64,000 nucleotides of DNA from Butyricimonas synergistica DSM 23225 (lineage in GTDB: Bacteria; Bacteroidota; Bacteroidia; Bacteroidales; Marinifilaceae): contig NZ_KB903370.1 of the NCBI RefSeq assembly GCF_000379665.1, positions 86,380-150,379 on the forward strand, written 5' to 3'. Positions 53,038-62,821 of this stretch are shown piece after piece (the stretch's first letter is position 1; each line of letters begins with the position of its first letter). The position numbers were made by a program, and so were the translations under genes. The notes beneath the pieces are model-generated. The model saw nothing but the letters and a program-made list of their open reading frames with translations, made no database searches and was not told the DNA's origin.

Positions 53038-56000
53038 TTAGAATGTTACATTTAAATTCATTGAAAAAGTCGGGCAAAGAGACATGTTAATAGATGGAGC
53101 TGATCCCGATTGAACAGCCGGATCCTGTCCCTTCAACTTTTTATCACAAATCATGAATAAGTTCGTGCACGAGAAACCGATATACGCTGACTTCATATAC
53201 AGTTTTCTCGCGAAAGCATCCGGTACATTATAACGCAACGACAAAGATTGCATCTTCAAGTAATTACCGCTGACTACCCGAATATTGGAATTATCCCACA
53301 TATTCCAAAGATTCTTCCCGAAATTATAAGGTTCTTCCACGCACCACATTCCCATCGTCTGTCCAAACCTCCCACCGGAAACAATACCCGGAATCGTTGT
53401 TTTACGTTCATCACCGGGATATCTCCAACGATTTATAAACTCTTTCCTCGCGTTCGCCGCCGGCTGCGGAGCGATAGTCCCGTACGTGCTTTCCAAATCC
53501 GGATACATCTTCAACAGACGCACCTTAGAACCCAAACTATAAGCCAAATTAAACGACAGCGTTAATCGACGATAGGTAAAACTATTAGTCAACCCTCCCT
53601 GGATAACAGGCACACGAGTTCCGGAATGTTCCAATACCGTGGTAAACACATCATCACGCTCCATGGAATCATACAAAGCCTTTCTATCCAGAACAACATT
53701 TCCCTCCTCGTCATAATCATACTGGTCCACATCGTAAAACATCGGGCATCCGTCAGTCGGATCCAATCCTTTAAATTTATACGAATAGAAAGTATTCAAG
53801 GGGCGTCCCACGATCTGTGCACTACCATTCAAATAATTTTCATAAGTGTACCGGTCATGCATAGATTTATCTTTCACCTTCCGGCCTTTCGTCAACTGAT
53901 TCAACACCTGCCCCAATTGAGGGTCGAAAATCCACCGGAAACCATTCGGATTCTCTGCCGAAATCGTGTTCACGGGAATGACTCTCAATGAAAACTCGAA
54001 ACCCTTGTTTTCCAATGTTCCCTTATTCAACACGTAATCTTCTCGCCCGTTAACCCGTGATATGGTCTTCGTCAGGAAAGTATCATTTGTCTTTTTATAA
54101 TAATAACTAACACTGGCAGATAACCTTCCCTTGAACAAATCGAAATCCAACTGCACGTTCGTGGAAGCCGTTTTCTCCCATTTCAACCCGGGATTCGGGA
54201 AAGTGTACACGTAAGAGGCATATTCACCCAAAGTTGAATTCATATCTCCCTTGCGTATAACCAACTTCGAACTTTCAGTCTCCAGCATATTCCCTTGATA
54301 ACCAAAAGAAGCCCGTAAAGATAAACTTCCCAACCAATCAATTCCCTCGAACAAATCCTCCTTGATATTCCAACGTCCCGACACGGACCATATAGGAGTA
54401 ATTTTATCATTCGCTTTCGTTCCAAACTTATTAGAAGTATCAAAACGCATATTCGCGTTAAACATATACAACCCCTTGTAATCATACGATAACGAAGCGT
54501 AACCGGAAATCAAATTAGTCTTGGAATCCGAAAATATACCTCTCGCCTCGCTAGACTGAGTCCACCGGCGAAAAGCCTGATAATAAGCTAAATCAATTTC
54601 AGAAACCATCAAACCCCGATCCGGAGTATATCCCCGGTACGTTTTACGCGAACCCGTGTAATGGCTGGAAGAAGCCTCCGCACCGACGGTCGCCACGATT
54701 TGATGATTATTCTCCATATCCAAATACTTGTTGAAATCCAGTTGGGCACGCAACGTCCAAGATTCGTTATCCGTATTTTCCTTCTTCAACTCGCCTCCCA
54801 CGGGACACTCGTTCACCCGATCCTCATCCTTATCGGGATCCTTTAACAAACTATCCGTACGCCTCAATTTTCTCACGTAAAAAGACTCCTGTCCATACCA
54901 AGTATCTACGTCTGTTGAAGAAGTCGAATAAGCAAAAGTCACCCCCAACTTCAAAGGCTCAATCACACGCCAATCAACCATAGCATTCACGCTCATACTT
55001 TTAGACTTCATATCATACGAACTATTATTCATTTCATTGATAATACTATACGGACACCAGTCTATCGAGCTCCCCGTACTATTGCCCCTACGTTTATAAT
55101 ACCATAAACTGCCATCCTCGTTAAAAGCCGGAAGAGCCCTGCTCGTGTTGTAAGCATATCCCAACACATCCACCTCCGAGGGAGTATAAGTTCGATCGGA
55201 TACATTTCCGCTCATACCGAAACGCAACGTAACATTATTCAAATTAGCTGTCAAATTCACACTCGTCGTGTAATTCTTCATACCTTCGCCTTTCGTCGTT
55301 CCCTGGCTATCGTTGTATCCTAAAGAAGCGTAATACTTTAACGAAGAAGAGCCTCCCGAAATTCCCAGGGTATGCCTATGAGACCAGGAATTCTGTAATA
55401 ACAAATCCAACCAATCCGTGTTCATCGACTCGTACCGTCCCACCTCACGCTGGAACTGATTAAAATCTATCCGGTCATTCCAATAGTCGCGTAGTGCACC
55501 CTCGTATCCGACCCAAGAATCAAGCGTGTTATACGTAATCCCCTTCTCGACCAATTCCCGGGATAAAGCGATTCGCTCCCTTGAATTCATCATATTCACG
55601 CTTTTATCCCCGTAATGCGGACGGCGCGTAAAAGTTCCAGCGACAGAATAACTAATCGAAGGAGGTCCTTCTTTCCCTTTTTTAGTCGTGATCACAATTA
55701 CACCGTTTGCAGCACGCGCCCCGTAAATAGCTGTAGCCGAAGCGTCCTTCAACACATCAATCTGCTCAATATCCTCCGGATTCAAACCGGAAATAGCATT
55801 TCCCAACAAATTCACGAAATCCAAATCATTAATCTGCGCCGGGTCAATATCCACCGGATCCTGCTGAATAATTCCATCCACCACCCAAACAGGTTCTTGA
55901 TTCCCCAAAATAGTAGAAGTTCCCCGGATTCTCAAACGAGGCACAGCCCCCACCTGACCTGAATTCTGCATAAAAATCATTCCCGGCACATGTCCCTCCA

Positions 56001-56757
56001 ACATTTGGTCTATCGTATTTAATCCCGGCACGACAATCTCCTCGGCCTTGATCGACGTCACGGCACTTGTTAATTTTCGTTTATCAATCGTCTGGTATCC
56101 CGTACTTACGACAACCACCTCATCCAAAGCTACATCCGCTTCCTTCATCACCACGTCGATCGTATCCTTACCCGTGTAAGCGACCTCACGATTTTCCATG
56201 CCCACAAAAGAGAACAACAAAGTAAACTTTTCCATCATCGGCAAACTCAAAACATACCGTCCCTCAGCGTTTGTCACCGTCCCCAGGGTCAACCCCTTCA
56301 CCAGCACCGTCACCCCCGGAAGAGGAAGTTTCTGTTCGTCCGTTACCCTTCCCACGATACGGATATTTTTCTTCTGTTCGTCATCCGCCACTTTCACCCC
56401 ACGTTTCACCACGATAACATTCCCCCTGAAACTGTACACCAAATCCGTCCCTTCAAAAATACGCTTCAACACGCTCTCCACTGTTTCGCTCTCTGCCTTG
56501 ACAGACAATCTCCCCAATTGGTTCGTCTGTTCCGTGTTAAAAAGAAAATGTAAATCAGTCTGTCGTTGAATCTCATCAAACAACATTTTCACCGTTACAT
56601 TCTTCATGTCCAAACTCACTCTCTCTTGCTGGGCAAAACTACTCGCCGAAAGAGAAAACGTAAACCCGATCATTAAAACGAGAAACACTCTCATAATTTT
56701 CCCAAATTTGCGTCCACATTCCCACAAGAATGGAGGACAAGTTCCAATTTTTTCCAT
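53038..56757 (-). CDS. SusC/RagA TonB-dependent transporter with STN domain
   Basis: 1,239 aa. Signal helix VFLVLMIGFTFSLSASSFA, STN domain (KNVTVKMLFDEIQRQTDLHF), carboxypeptidase-like domain (GRVTDEQKLPLPGVTVLVKG), plug with GARAANGVIVITT, and a long barrel ending NLNVTF. Paired with a FecR and sigma factor upstream, so signal-responsive. Substrate unknown; protease and thioredoxin genes downstream suggest peptides. Confidence 0.95.
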   Translation of the reverse strand: MEKIGTCPPFLWECGRKFGKIMRVFLVLMIGFTFSLSASSFAQQERVSLDMKNVTVKMLFDEIQRQTDLHFLFNTEQTNQLGRLSVKAESETVESVLKRIFEGTDLVYSFRGNVIVVKRGVKVADDEQKKNIRIVGRVTDEQKLPLPGVTVLVKGLTLGTVTNAEGRYVLSLPMMEKFTLLFSFVGMENREVAYTGKDTIDVVMKEADVALDEVVVVSTGYQTIDKRKLTSAVTSIKAEEIVVPGLNTIDQMLEGHVPGMIFMQNSGQVGAVPRLRIRGTSTILGNQEPVWVVDGIIQQDPVDIDPAQINDLDFVNLLGNAISGLNPEDIEQIDVLKDASATAIYGARAANGVIVITTKKGKEGPPSISYSVAGTFTRRPHYGDKSVNMMNSRERIALSRELVEKGITYNTLDSWVGYEGALRDYWNDRIDFNQFQREVGRYESMNTDWLDLLLQNSWSHRHTLGISGGSSSLKYYASLGYNDSQGTTKGEGMKNYTTSVNLTANLNNVTLRFGMSGNVSDRTYTPSEVDVLGYAYNTSRALPAFNEDGSLWYYKRRGNSTGSSIDWCPYSIINEMNNSSYDMKSKSMSVNAMVDWRVIEPLKLGVTFAYSTSSTDVDTWYGQESFYVRKLRRTDSLLKDPDKDEDRVNECPVGGELKKENTDNESWTLRAQLDFNKYLDMENNHQIVATVGAEASSSHYTGSRKTYRGYTPDRGLMVSEIDLAYYQAFRRWTQSSEARGIFSDSKTNLISGYASLSYDYKGLYMFNANMRFDTSNKFGTKANDKITPIWSVSGRWNIKEDLFEGIDWLGSLSLRASFGYQGNMLETESSKLVIRKGDMNSTLGEYASYVYTFPNPGLKWEKTASTNVQLDFDLFKGRLSASVSYYYKKTNDTFLTKTISRVNGREDYVLNKGTLENKGFEFSLRVIPVNTISAENPNGFRWIFDPQLGQVLNQLTKGRKVKDKSMHDRYTYENYLNGSAQIVGRPLNTFYSYKFKGLDPTDGCPMFYDVDQYDYDEEGNVVLDRKALYDSMERDDVFTTVLEHSGTRVPVIQGGLTNSFTYRRLTLSFNLAYSLGSKVRLLKMYPDLESTYGTIAPQPAANARKEFINRWRYPGDERKTTIPGIVSGGRFGQTMGMWCVEEPYNFGKNLWNMWDNSNIRVVSGNYLKMQSLSLRYNVPDAFARKLYMKSAYIGFSCTNLFMICDKKLKGQDPAVQSGSAPSINMSLCPTFSMNLNVTF

Positions 56758-56863
56758 ACATTTGTGATATAATAATTAACAATTATCAACAAGCCTCGCT
56801 CCAATAAGGCTCAATGATGATTAAAAACAAACGGGAGGTGCTTCCAACGCCTTCCGTTTTTTA

Positions 56864-58030
56864 TTATCGTGAAACTATTACAGTACGTCCCTTCACCGAG
56901 AACAACACACCCGTTGCATCGGTAATAACATCAAAAATATTTTGTATTTCTTTATACCTTCCCAAGTATCCCGAAAAATGCAATTGCTTCACGGACTCCG
57001 TCTGGTAAAACACCTCCACGTCATACCACAAAGAAAGGGTATTCATTATATTCTCCAGCGTTTCCTCCTCGAAAGCAAAAATACCCTTCACCCAAGCCAG
57101 ATACTGCCGGGGATCAACCTCTCGAATCGCCATAGCACCATCTTTCGGGTCAAAACAAGCAAGCTCTCCCGGCTTCAGGACACATTCATCACCGGAACGA
57201 ATAGCCTTAATCCCTATTTTCCCGCTTTCCAAAACCGTTTGCACCCCTTCCGGTCGCCGCGTATTCACGTTAAACGAAGTACCATACACCCGCACCTGCA
57301 CCTCGTCAGTCATCACGTAAAACGGGCGGGCAGAATCCGTCGCCACCTCGAAATAAGCCTCCCCAGAAAGAAAAACCCGACGTTCCCTCTCGTCAAATAT
57401 CTCCGGGTATCTCAAATCCGTGGCTGAATTCAAAGTAACCCGGGTTCCATCTGACAGAGTTAAATGAAACTCTCCTCCCCGGGGAATTTGCAATACATTA
57501 TACTTCAACTCAAATTTATTCCCGTTCCCGTTATTCTCGTAAACCAACCCGTCACCCGTCCTGTGCGCCACTCTCCCTGCGTCCAATCTTATCTCGCTTT
57601 TCTCGAACTCCTCCAAAGACACTTTCACCCCATCGGAAAGAATCAACGTCGCCTTATTCATCCCGGGATGGATCACCTCACTGACCCGTTCCGGTCCCGA
57701 AGCAGTATCTTCACCCGCAAGCCAAACAGCAATCCCGATCGCAACCGGAATAATCGCCGCCGCCACATACCTCAACACACGTGTGAATAACTTAGGCTTT
57801 CTCGCTTGAGTCCGACTCAAGAAACAACTCCACCCCTTTTCCATATCGATATCACGGAATTCCGAAAACTCCGAAGCAAAACGTTCATCCCGCAACATCT
57901 CTTGGAAAAAACGACGATTTTCTTCCCGTTCTTCCACCCACCGCTCCAACACGACTTTCTCCTCGTCGGAAATCGTACCCGCCAAGTAAAGGCGAATCAA
58001 TCGAACAACATTTTCATTATACACATTCAT
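56864..58030 (-). CDS. FecR-family anti-sigma factor
   Basis: 388 aa from ATG 58030 (MNVYNENVVRLIRLYLAGTI); the open frame further up adds a hydrophobic, untypical leader. One membrane helix (YVAAAIIPVAIGIAVWLAG), then a FecR domain (IPRGGEFHLTLSDGTRVTLN, LSGEAYFEV) and an STN-like C-terminus (ETLENIMNTLSLWYDVEVFY). Controls the sigma factor at 58150 from the SusC signal. Confidence 0.95.
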   Translation of the reverse strand: MNVYNENVVRLIRLYLAGTISDEEKVVLERWVEEREENRRFFQEMLRDERFASEFSEFRDIDMEKGWSCFLSRTQARKPKLFTRVLRYVAAAIIPVAIGIAVWLAGEDTASGPERVSEVIHPGMNKATLILSDGVKVSLEEFEKSEIRLDAGRVAHRTGDGLVYENNGNGNKFELKYNVLQIPRGGEFHLTLSDGTRVTLNSATDLRYPEIFDERERRVFLSGEAYFEVATDSARPFYVMTDEVQVRVYGTSFNVNTRRPEGVQTVLESGKIGIKAIRSGDECVLKPGELACFDPKDGAMAIREVDPRQYLAWVKGIFAFEEETLENIMNTLSLWYDVEVFYQTESVKQLHFSGYLGRYKEIQNIFDVITDATGVLFSVKGRTVIVSR

Positions 58031-58149
58031 ACTATATCTCCATTTTAGACATAATACGACAAGGGTATAAAAAAGAGGTAAAAGAAAAATTACTTTTTCA
58101 CGAAAAAATATCAACGACTTGATTACAAAAAAGAAAAAAATACAAGAAG

Positions 58150-58713
58150 CTAAATCAACTTAAATAATAAAGCCAAAAACAACACAGTCCCTAAACGCTC
58201 TTTCAAAAAACACATAGCGTTCCTCTTGTGCGCTTTCACGGTTTGAACAGACAAGGACAATAATACGGCAATCTCGCCATTCTTTTTGCCTTGCAAATGC
58301 AACTCGAACACCTCCCGGCAACGATCAGGCAACTCACTTACGGCTATATACAACTCCCTGTAAATTTCCTCCTTCATCAAACCATACTCCCCATCTTCTC
58401 CCTCGTTTTGGTTCTCCATCATGTAAATAACATAACGCTCCTCCACGGCCTTGTGTTTCAAATAATCCAGGCACTTATTATTCACTAAGTCATATAAATA
58501 CGTACGAAATCCATGATAAGAATTAAACACTTTACTCCCCTCCCATATAGTGATAAAAACCTCCTGCACGATATCCTCGGCAACCTCCTTCTGTTGCACC
58601 CGACGCGTCGCGTACAACACCATATAACTATAAAATCGTTCAAACAACTCCCGGTAACCCGAAACCTGCTTCACGTTTATTTGCCGAATAAATTCACTAT
58701 CAACATTACCCAT
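58150..58713 (-). CDS. ECF RNA polymerase sigma factor
   Basis: 187 aa. Region 2 (VQQKEVAEDIVQEVFITIWEG) and region 4 (ELPDRCREVFELHLQGKKNG, then LLSLSVQTVKAHKRNA) are intact. Heads the second SusCD locus. Starts the run sigma-FecR-SusC-SusD like that at 37.6 kb. Confidence 0.95.
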   Translation of the reverse strand: MGNVDSEFIRQINVKQVSGYRELFERFYSYMVLYATRRVQQKEVAEDIVQEVFITIWEGSKVFNSYHGFRTYLYDLVNNKCLDYLKHKAVEERYVIYMMENQNEGEDGEYGLMKEEIYRELYIAVSELPDRCREVFELHLQGKKNGEIAVLLSLSVQTVKAHKRNAMCFLKERLGTVLFLALLFKLI

Positions 58714-58914
58714 ACCAACAATTAAAATCGGTCATACATTGTACACTTACTCGTTTTATTCATGCACATTCACTTGTATTTCGTGCAAATATACGATTTC
58801 TTTTTTACATTCCCCATCAAAAGAACGAAAACGTTACTTTTTCATTCTCTAAAATTTGCATAATTGTAACGGAAACGTTATCTTTGTAGCGTCAATTAAA
58901 TAAAACAAGCAAGT

Positions 58915-59319
58915 ATGAAAACTATCAAGGCTATTATCGAAAAGGCGAACGACGGGGGAATATCCGTCTACTCGGAAGACGTAGACGGAGCTTACGGATT
59001 CGGTCTCACGGAGCAAGAAGCGAAAGACGATTTTATTTCCGTGCTTGAAGAACAAGCTGAATACTACAAAGAAAAACACGGGAAACTGCCTGCTTGGTTT
59101 CAATCCGGCTACTCCGTCAAGTACGTATACGATTTGAGCGGCTTCTTCGAAGCGTTCCCGTTTATCAACGCCAGCAAATTCGCTCGCGAGATAGGGATGA
59201 ATGAATCCGTCATGCGAAAATACAAGGGAAAGATCGTGACCGCCTCGGAGAAACAAAAAGCGATCATCCAAGCTAAATATAACGCCATTATCGAAAGAAT
59301 GACGGCCGTCAAATTCTGA
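58915..59319 (+). CDS. HicB-like protein, antitoxin family, without HicA partner
   Basis: 134 aa. Residues 1-70 fit the HicB partial RNase H fold (AIIEKANDGGISVYSEDVDG, GFGLTEQEAKDDF); the rest contains a helical DNA-binding-like part (NASKFAREIGMNESVMRKY). In HicAB systems a small HicA mRNase precedes or follows HicB; here neither side has one. Solitary HicB proteins are frequent in Bacteroidales and may act as regulators. A strong terminator follows. Confidence 0.75.
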   Translation: MKTIKAIIEKANDGGISVYSEDVDGAYGFGLTEQEAKDDFISVLEEQAEYYKEKHGKLPAWFQSGYSVKYVYDLSGFFEAFPFINASKFAREIGMNESVMRKYKGKIVTASEKQKAIIQAKYNAIIERMTAVKF

Positions 59320-59363
59320 TATTACAGCCGGAGGCTCTGATATAAAACAAAGGACAATTGACA

Positions 59364-59391
59364 AGTGGCGCATCTGTGAGGATGCGCCACT
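59364..59391. terminator. Bidirectional terminator between the HicB-like and exporter genes
   Basis: Perfect 11-bp stem AGTGGCGCATC / GATGCGCCACT, loop TGTGAG, with T-rich sequence on both sides. Serves both converging genes. Confidence 0.92.
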
Positions 59392-59411
59392 CATTTTTCT
59401 TCATGTCACCT

Positions 59412-61709
59412 CTACCTTCCCCGTCTACGCAACCAAATCACGAGAGCCAAAACGATCATTAACGCCGGGATGATCCACCGCAGAATAATTGTCCACGTGG
59501 ATGCCTCCCCTTCACTGAGATAAATCAAGTCATCAGGTGGGGTCGGGCGGCGCACGTCAATAGGTACCTCCCCGTCGGACAACCAAAAGAAACTACCCGG
59601 AATCAACGTGAAGTTACTAGCCTGAATACCCTTGTGACCGGAACTCAACTCGCCGTTACTGATACAGTCAGCATCCCCAAACACCAGCACTTTTTGCGTC
59701 CTTCCGTGCACCTCTCGAGTCAAAGCCAATATCGTAGTGTAGCGCTGCTGTACCTCGCCCGAAGCGGGATTCAAACGGACTGTGTCGTCCACGAAATCCG
59801 TGGTTTGCATCTCATTCCACACCAGCGAATCGGTCTCGAACAAAGGTATCGCCTTGTATCCCCTCTCCGGGTTAAATTCCAATCCGGACACACCGGGATT
59901 CACCACCACGTACCTTGACACGCTCATTTGATCGAAGTGGTAGATCAATTCCCGTCCCTCTTTCGTCGGTTCCACCACCACTAGGTCGGGAGCGTGATTA
60001 TCCGAGATGCTCACCAATTGCCCGGGCACCAGCTTCACGCCAAACTCAGCCAGTAACGGGTTCATATACTCCCCGCGTTTCGGCTCGCTCAAGATCATCA
60101 AATTGCCCCCGCGAGCGATATATTGATCCAAGTTCGTTTTTTGTACAGGAGTCAACTCACTTCTCATCTCGGCAATCACCAGGATATTAATATCTCCCGG
60201 CATCTCGCCATCCAGATTCACCTCCACCACATCGAATCCTTGATTCAACAAAGCATAGCGGAACGGCTTGTCCCACGTGAAAGTATTGTAATCGCGGTCT
60301 CCAATCTTCTTCACGTCACGCTCACCGTGCCCCGTCAAGAAACCCACTTTCGGCAACTCCATCACCAACCGTTTAAAAGCAGCCGTGATCTCCGTCTCGA
60401 ACGGGTGATGATACATATCGTTATACACGCGCAGGAAGGTCTTCTCCCCGCTCTCCCGTTCCAGCAAACGCACGAACTTATTGCCCTCCGGCCACAAATC
60501 AATCTGCTTCCGGATCTCTTCCGGCGTGAGGAACATCGTGGAATCCAAATGATAACCTTTCACCACCTCCCGGAACCGTTCTTTCGTGTTTTTACCCGGC
60601 CAACGCTCATCCTGTCGCGGGTCTGCAACCGTGTCGTAATAATACACGTATTTCATTTTGATCTCCGGTTTAAAGCGCACGTACTGGCGGAAACGTTCCT
60701 GATCCTGCTTGACCTGCCGGGGCATCCCCGTCCACAAATCATTCAAGTCCAATGCATTCACGTACGTTGTGATCGTCAATCCGCCTTCCATCTTCGCCAC
60801 CACGCCTTGACTATTCTCTGTCAGTGTGTTCGATTTCGTCGCCGTGGTATCGTAATAAGTCATCAACACCGGACGGGAAGAAAAATACCCGATCACACTG
60901 GCAACCAACAATACGCCCGCGTACTTCCCGATCGTCATCGTCCACGGCGCTTTCTGGCGGTTTGCCTGCAAGCGAATTACCGTCAAGACCAAAAACAAGG
61001 CCGACACCGTGATGAAATAAATCACGTCCTCGCTACAAATCAAACCGCGGATGAACTCCCCGGAACGCCCCGAGATGGACAGCCAATAAGTAATCTCCCG
61101 TACCAACTCGAACTCCTGCCACAGATCTTTCACGTAGCTCAACAGACCGAGCACCACCAGCGTCATGATGGCTGCCACCACCTGGTATGACGTCAAGCTC
61201 GACATGAACAAACCCACCGCGGCATAAGCGCAAATCAAGAAATAGAGTCCCAACAAGCCCGACAACACCATCGGGAAATCGAAATCCTTAATCGTGAAAG
61301 CACCGAACAACGCGATCACCAGCAACACGAGAATCAACGCCAACCCGTAGATCATCATCGAGAGATATTTCCCGAGAATAATCTGCCAGTTCGTCACCGG
61401 CGACGAGTACAACAATTTAATCGAACCGCTACTCAATTCCCTACTCATCAACCCCATCGTCAAGAGCGGGATGTAGAGATAAAGGTAACCTTGCACGGTC
61501 GTGAATAACCCTCCCCAAGGATTAGCAAACAATCTGGAAGTGATCGACGACATCGGATACCCCAATTCTTGGGATTGTACATACGCTTCTATATTTCCCA
61601 TGAAGTTCGTCACCGCTTGGAATGCAAAAATCACGAGAATCAACCAGGCTATCGGCGAATAAAAGAGCGTCTGCAGCTCCATCTTCGCTATCTTATATAT
61701 CTTTTTCAT
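59412..61709 (-). CDS. ABC exporter permease-substrate domain fusion (GldF-GldG-like)
   Basis: 765 aa. Residues 1-235 are an ABC-2-type permease with about six helices (MKKIYKIAKMELQTLFYSPI start, LMSRELSSGSIKLLYSSPV the usual loop). From ~260 a membrane helix and a long GldG-like extracytoplasmic domain (TYYDTTATKSNTLTENSQGV, then HGERDVKKIGDRDYNTF and GDINILVIAEMRSEL) and a C-terminal helix (IILRWIIPALMIVLALVIW). In gliding Bacteroidetes GldF and GldG are separate; here one frame. It overlaps no gene; the ATPase is 26 bases upstream. Confidence 0.88.
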   Translation of the reverse strand: MKKIYKIAKMELQTLFYSPIAWLILVIFAFQAVTNFMGNIEAYVQSQELGYPMSSITSRLFANPWGGLFTTVQGYLYLYIPLLTMGLMSRELSSGSIKLLYSSPVTNWQIILGKYLSMMIYGLALILVLLVIALFGAFTIKDFDFPMVLSGLLGLYFLICAYAAVGLFMSSLTSYQVVAAIMTLVVLGLLSYVKDLWQEFELVREITYWLSISGRSGEFIRGLICSEDVIYFITVSALFLVLTVIRLQANRQKAPWTMTIGKYAGVLLVASVIGYFSSRPVLMTYYDTTATKSNTLTENSQGVVAKMEGGLTITTYVNALDLNDLWTGMPRQVKQDQERFRQYVRFKPEIKMKYVYYYDTVADPRQDERWPGKNTKERFREVVKGYHLDSTMFLTPEEIRKQIDLWPEGNKFVRLLERESGEKTFLRVYNDMYHHPFETEITAAFKRLVMELPKVGFLTGHGERDVKKIGDRDYNTFTWDKPFRYALLNQGFDVVEVNLDGEMPGDINILVIAEMRSELTPVQKTNLDQYIARGGNLMILSEPKRGEYMNPLLAEFGVKLVPGQLVSISDNHAPDLVVVEPTKEGRELIYHFDQMSVSRYVVVNPGVSGLEFNPERGYKAIPLFETDSLVWNEMQTTDFVDDTVRLNPASGEVQQRYTTILALTREVHGRTQKVLVFGDADCISNGELSSGHKGIQASNFTLIPGSFFWLSDGEVPIDVRRPTPPDDLIYLSEGEASTWTIILRWIIPALMIVLALVIWLRRRGR

Positions 61710-61735
61710 GCTATAATCTTCTTTATCCGTTTACG

Positions 61736-62665
61736 CTATTTCTTTGATAATTCTGCAAATATGGCATCCAGCGAACTCTTCTCCAGGTTCAGCCCGTTCA
61801 AACGCCAACCACGGGCAGCACTCACCTCTGCCACCTTTTCCAATGCCTCCTGCGCATCGGTAAAATGAAGACGATACCTCGTCCCCCCTAACTCTTCCAC
61901 CTGAAGCACGCCCGGAATACCAGATCGTAAATCCTCCACCGGCGGGCGGGCGATCAACGACACCTCCACCGTGCTAGGAACGATATAATTATCAAACTCG
62001 TCCACGCTTCCGGAAAATACCAGCGTTCCCTGCTCGATCATACGGATATATCCACAGGTAGCCTGCACCTCCGGCAAGATATGCGTGGAGAGAATCACGG
62101 TTCGATCTTCGGCAATATCCTTGATCAAGTGGCGCACTTCCACGATCTGATTAGGATCCAAGCCGTTCGTGGGTTCATCCAACACGACAATGGCAGGCTC
62201 GTGGATGATGGCTTGTGCGATTCCCACGCGTTGTTGGTATCCACCGGAAAGGTTATGAATCAACCGTTTCCGGAAATGGGTAATCCCGCAGCGATCCAAC
62301 GCCTTGTCGATTGCCTTGTTCACCTCTTTGGTAGGAATATCCCGCATAAAGGAACAATACTCCAAATACTCTTCCACCGTCAAATCCATCTGCAACGGCG
62401 GTTGTTGTGGTAAGAAACCGATATGGCGCTTAGCCGCCACCGGATTCTCCCGCGTATTGATTCCCTTGATATAGACATTCCCCTCTGTTTGCTTGAGAAC
62501 GCCACAGATGATGTTCATCATCGTTGACTTTCCTGCCCCGTTGGAACCCAACAGGCCATAAATACCGTTTTCACTAATCTCGAAACTGATGTCCCGCACC
62601 GCCCACTGCACACTATAGCGATGGGACAGTCTCTCTACCTTCAAGATCGACTCTTCCATAAACAT
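61736..62665 (-). CDS. ABC exporter ATP-binding protein (GldA-like)
   Basis: 309 aa (MEESILK six bases later is an alternative start). Walker A GSNGAGKSTMMNIICG, signature LSGGYQQRVGIAQAI and Walker B VVLDEPTNGLDP are present. C-terminal ~80 residues form a regulatory domain. Energises the fused permease downstream. Gliding is not expected in Bacteroidales, so the pair likely exports another cargo. Confidence 0.92.
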   Translation of the reverse strand: MFMEESILKVERLSHRYSVQWAVRDISFEISENGIYGLLGSNGAGKSTMMNIICGVLKQTEGNVYIKGINTRENPVAAKRHIGFLPQQPPLQMDLTVEEYLEYCSFMRDIPTKEVNKAIDKALDRCGITHFRKRLIHNLSGGYQQRVGIAQAIIHEPAIVVLDEPTNGLDPNQIVEVRHLIKDIAEDRTVILSTHILPEVQATCGYIRMIEQGTLVFSGSVDEFDNYIVPSTVEVSLIARPPVEDLRSGIPGVLQVEELGGTRYRLHFTDAQEALEKVAEVSAARGWRLNGLNLEKSSLDAIFAELSKK

Positions 62666-62747
62666 CTAAATTAACTTGTTACAATGATTTATCCTATACT
62701 CTCAATAAATTTTAAAACACAACACACCCCTCAATCCATAAATCTAA

Positions 62748-62783
62748 CCTTATGAACCTTATAAACTTTATAAACCTTACGAA
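62748..62783. repeat. 9-bp tandem repeats downstream of a SusCD-locus gene
   Basis: Four 9-mers: CCTTATGAA, CCTTATAAA, CTTTATAAA, CCTTACGAA. They resemble the arrays at 21721 and 21847 in period and in their TTATAAA/TTATGAA core. A hairpin lies next to them. Confidence 0.75.
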
Positions 62784-62788
62784 CCCAA

Positions 62789-62819
62789 GGAGAGGGGCGT
62801 GTCAAAACACGCCCACTCC
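62789..62819 (-). terminator. Terminator hairpin beside the 9-bp array
   Basis: Core stem GGGCGTGT / ACACGCCC with loop CAAA, extended by GGAG/CTCC with a bulge. It follows the stop at 62822 on the minus strand. The core resembles the hairpin at 21694 (GTGTGTT / AACACAC). Confidence 0.75.
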
Positions 62820-62821
62820 GT

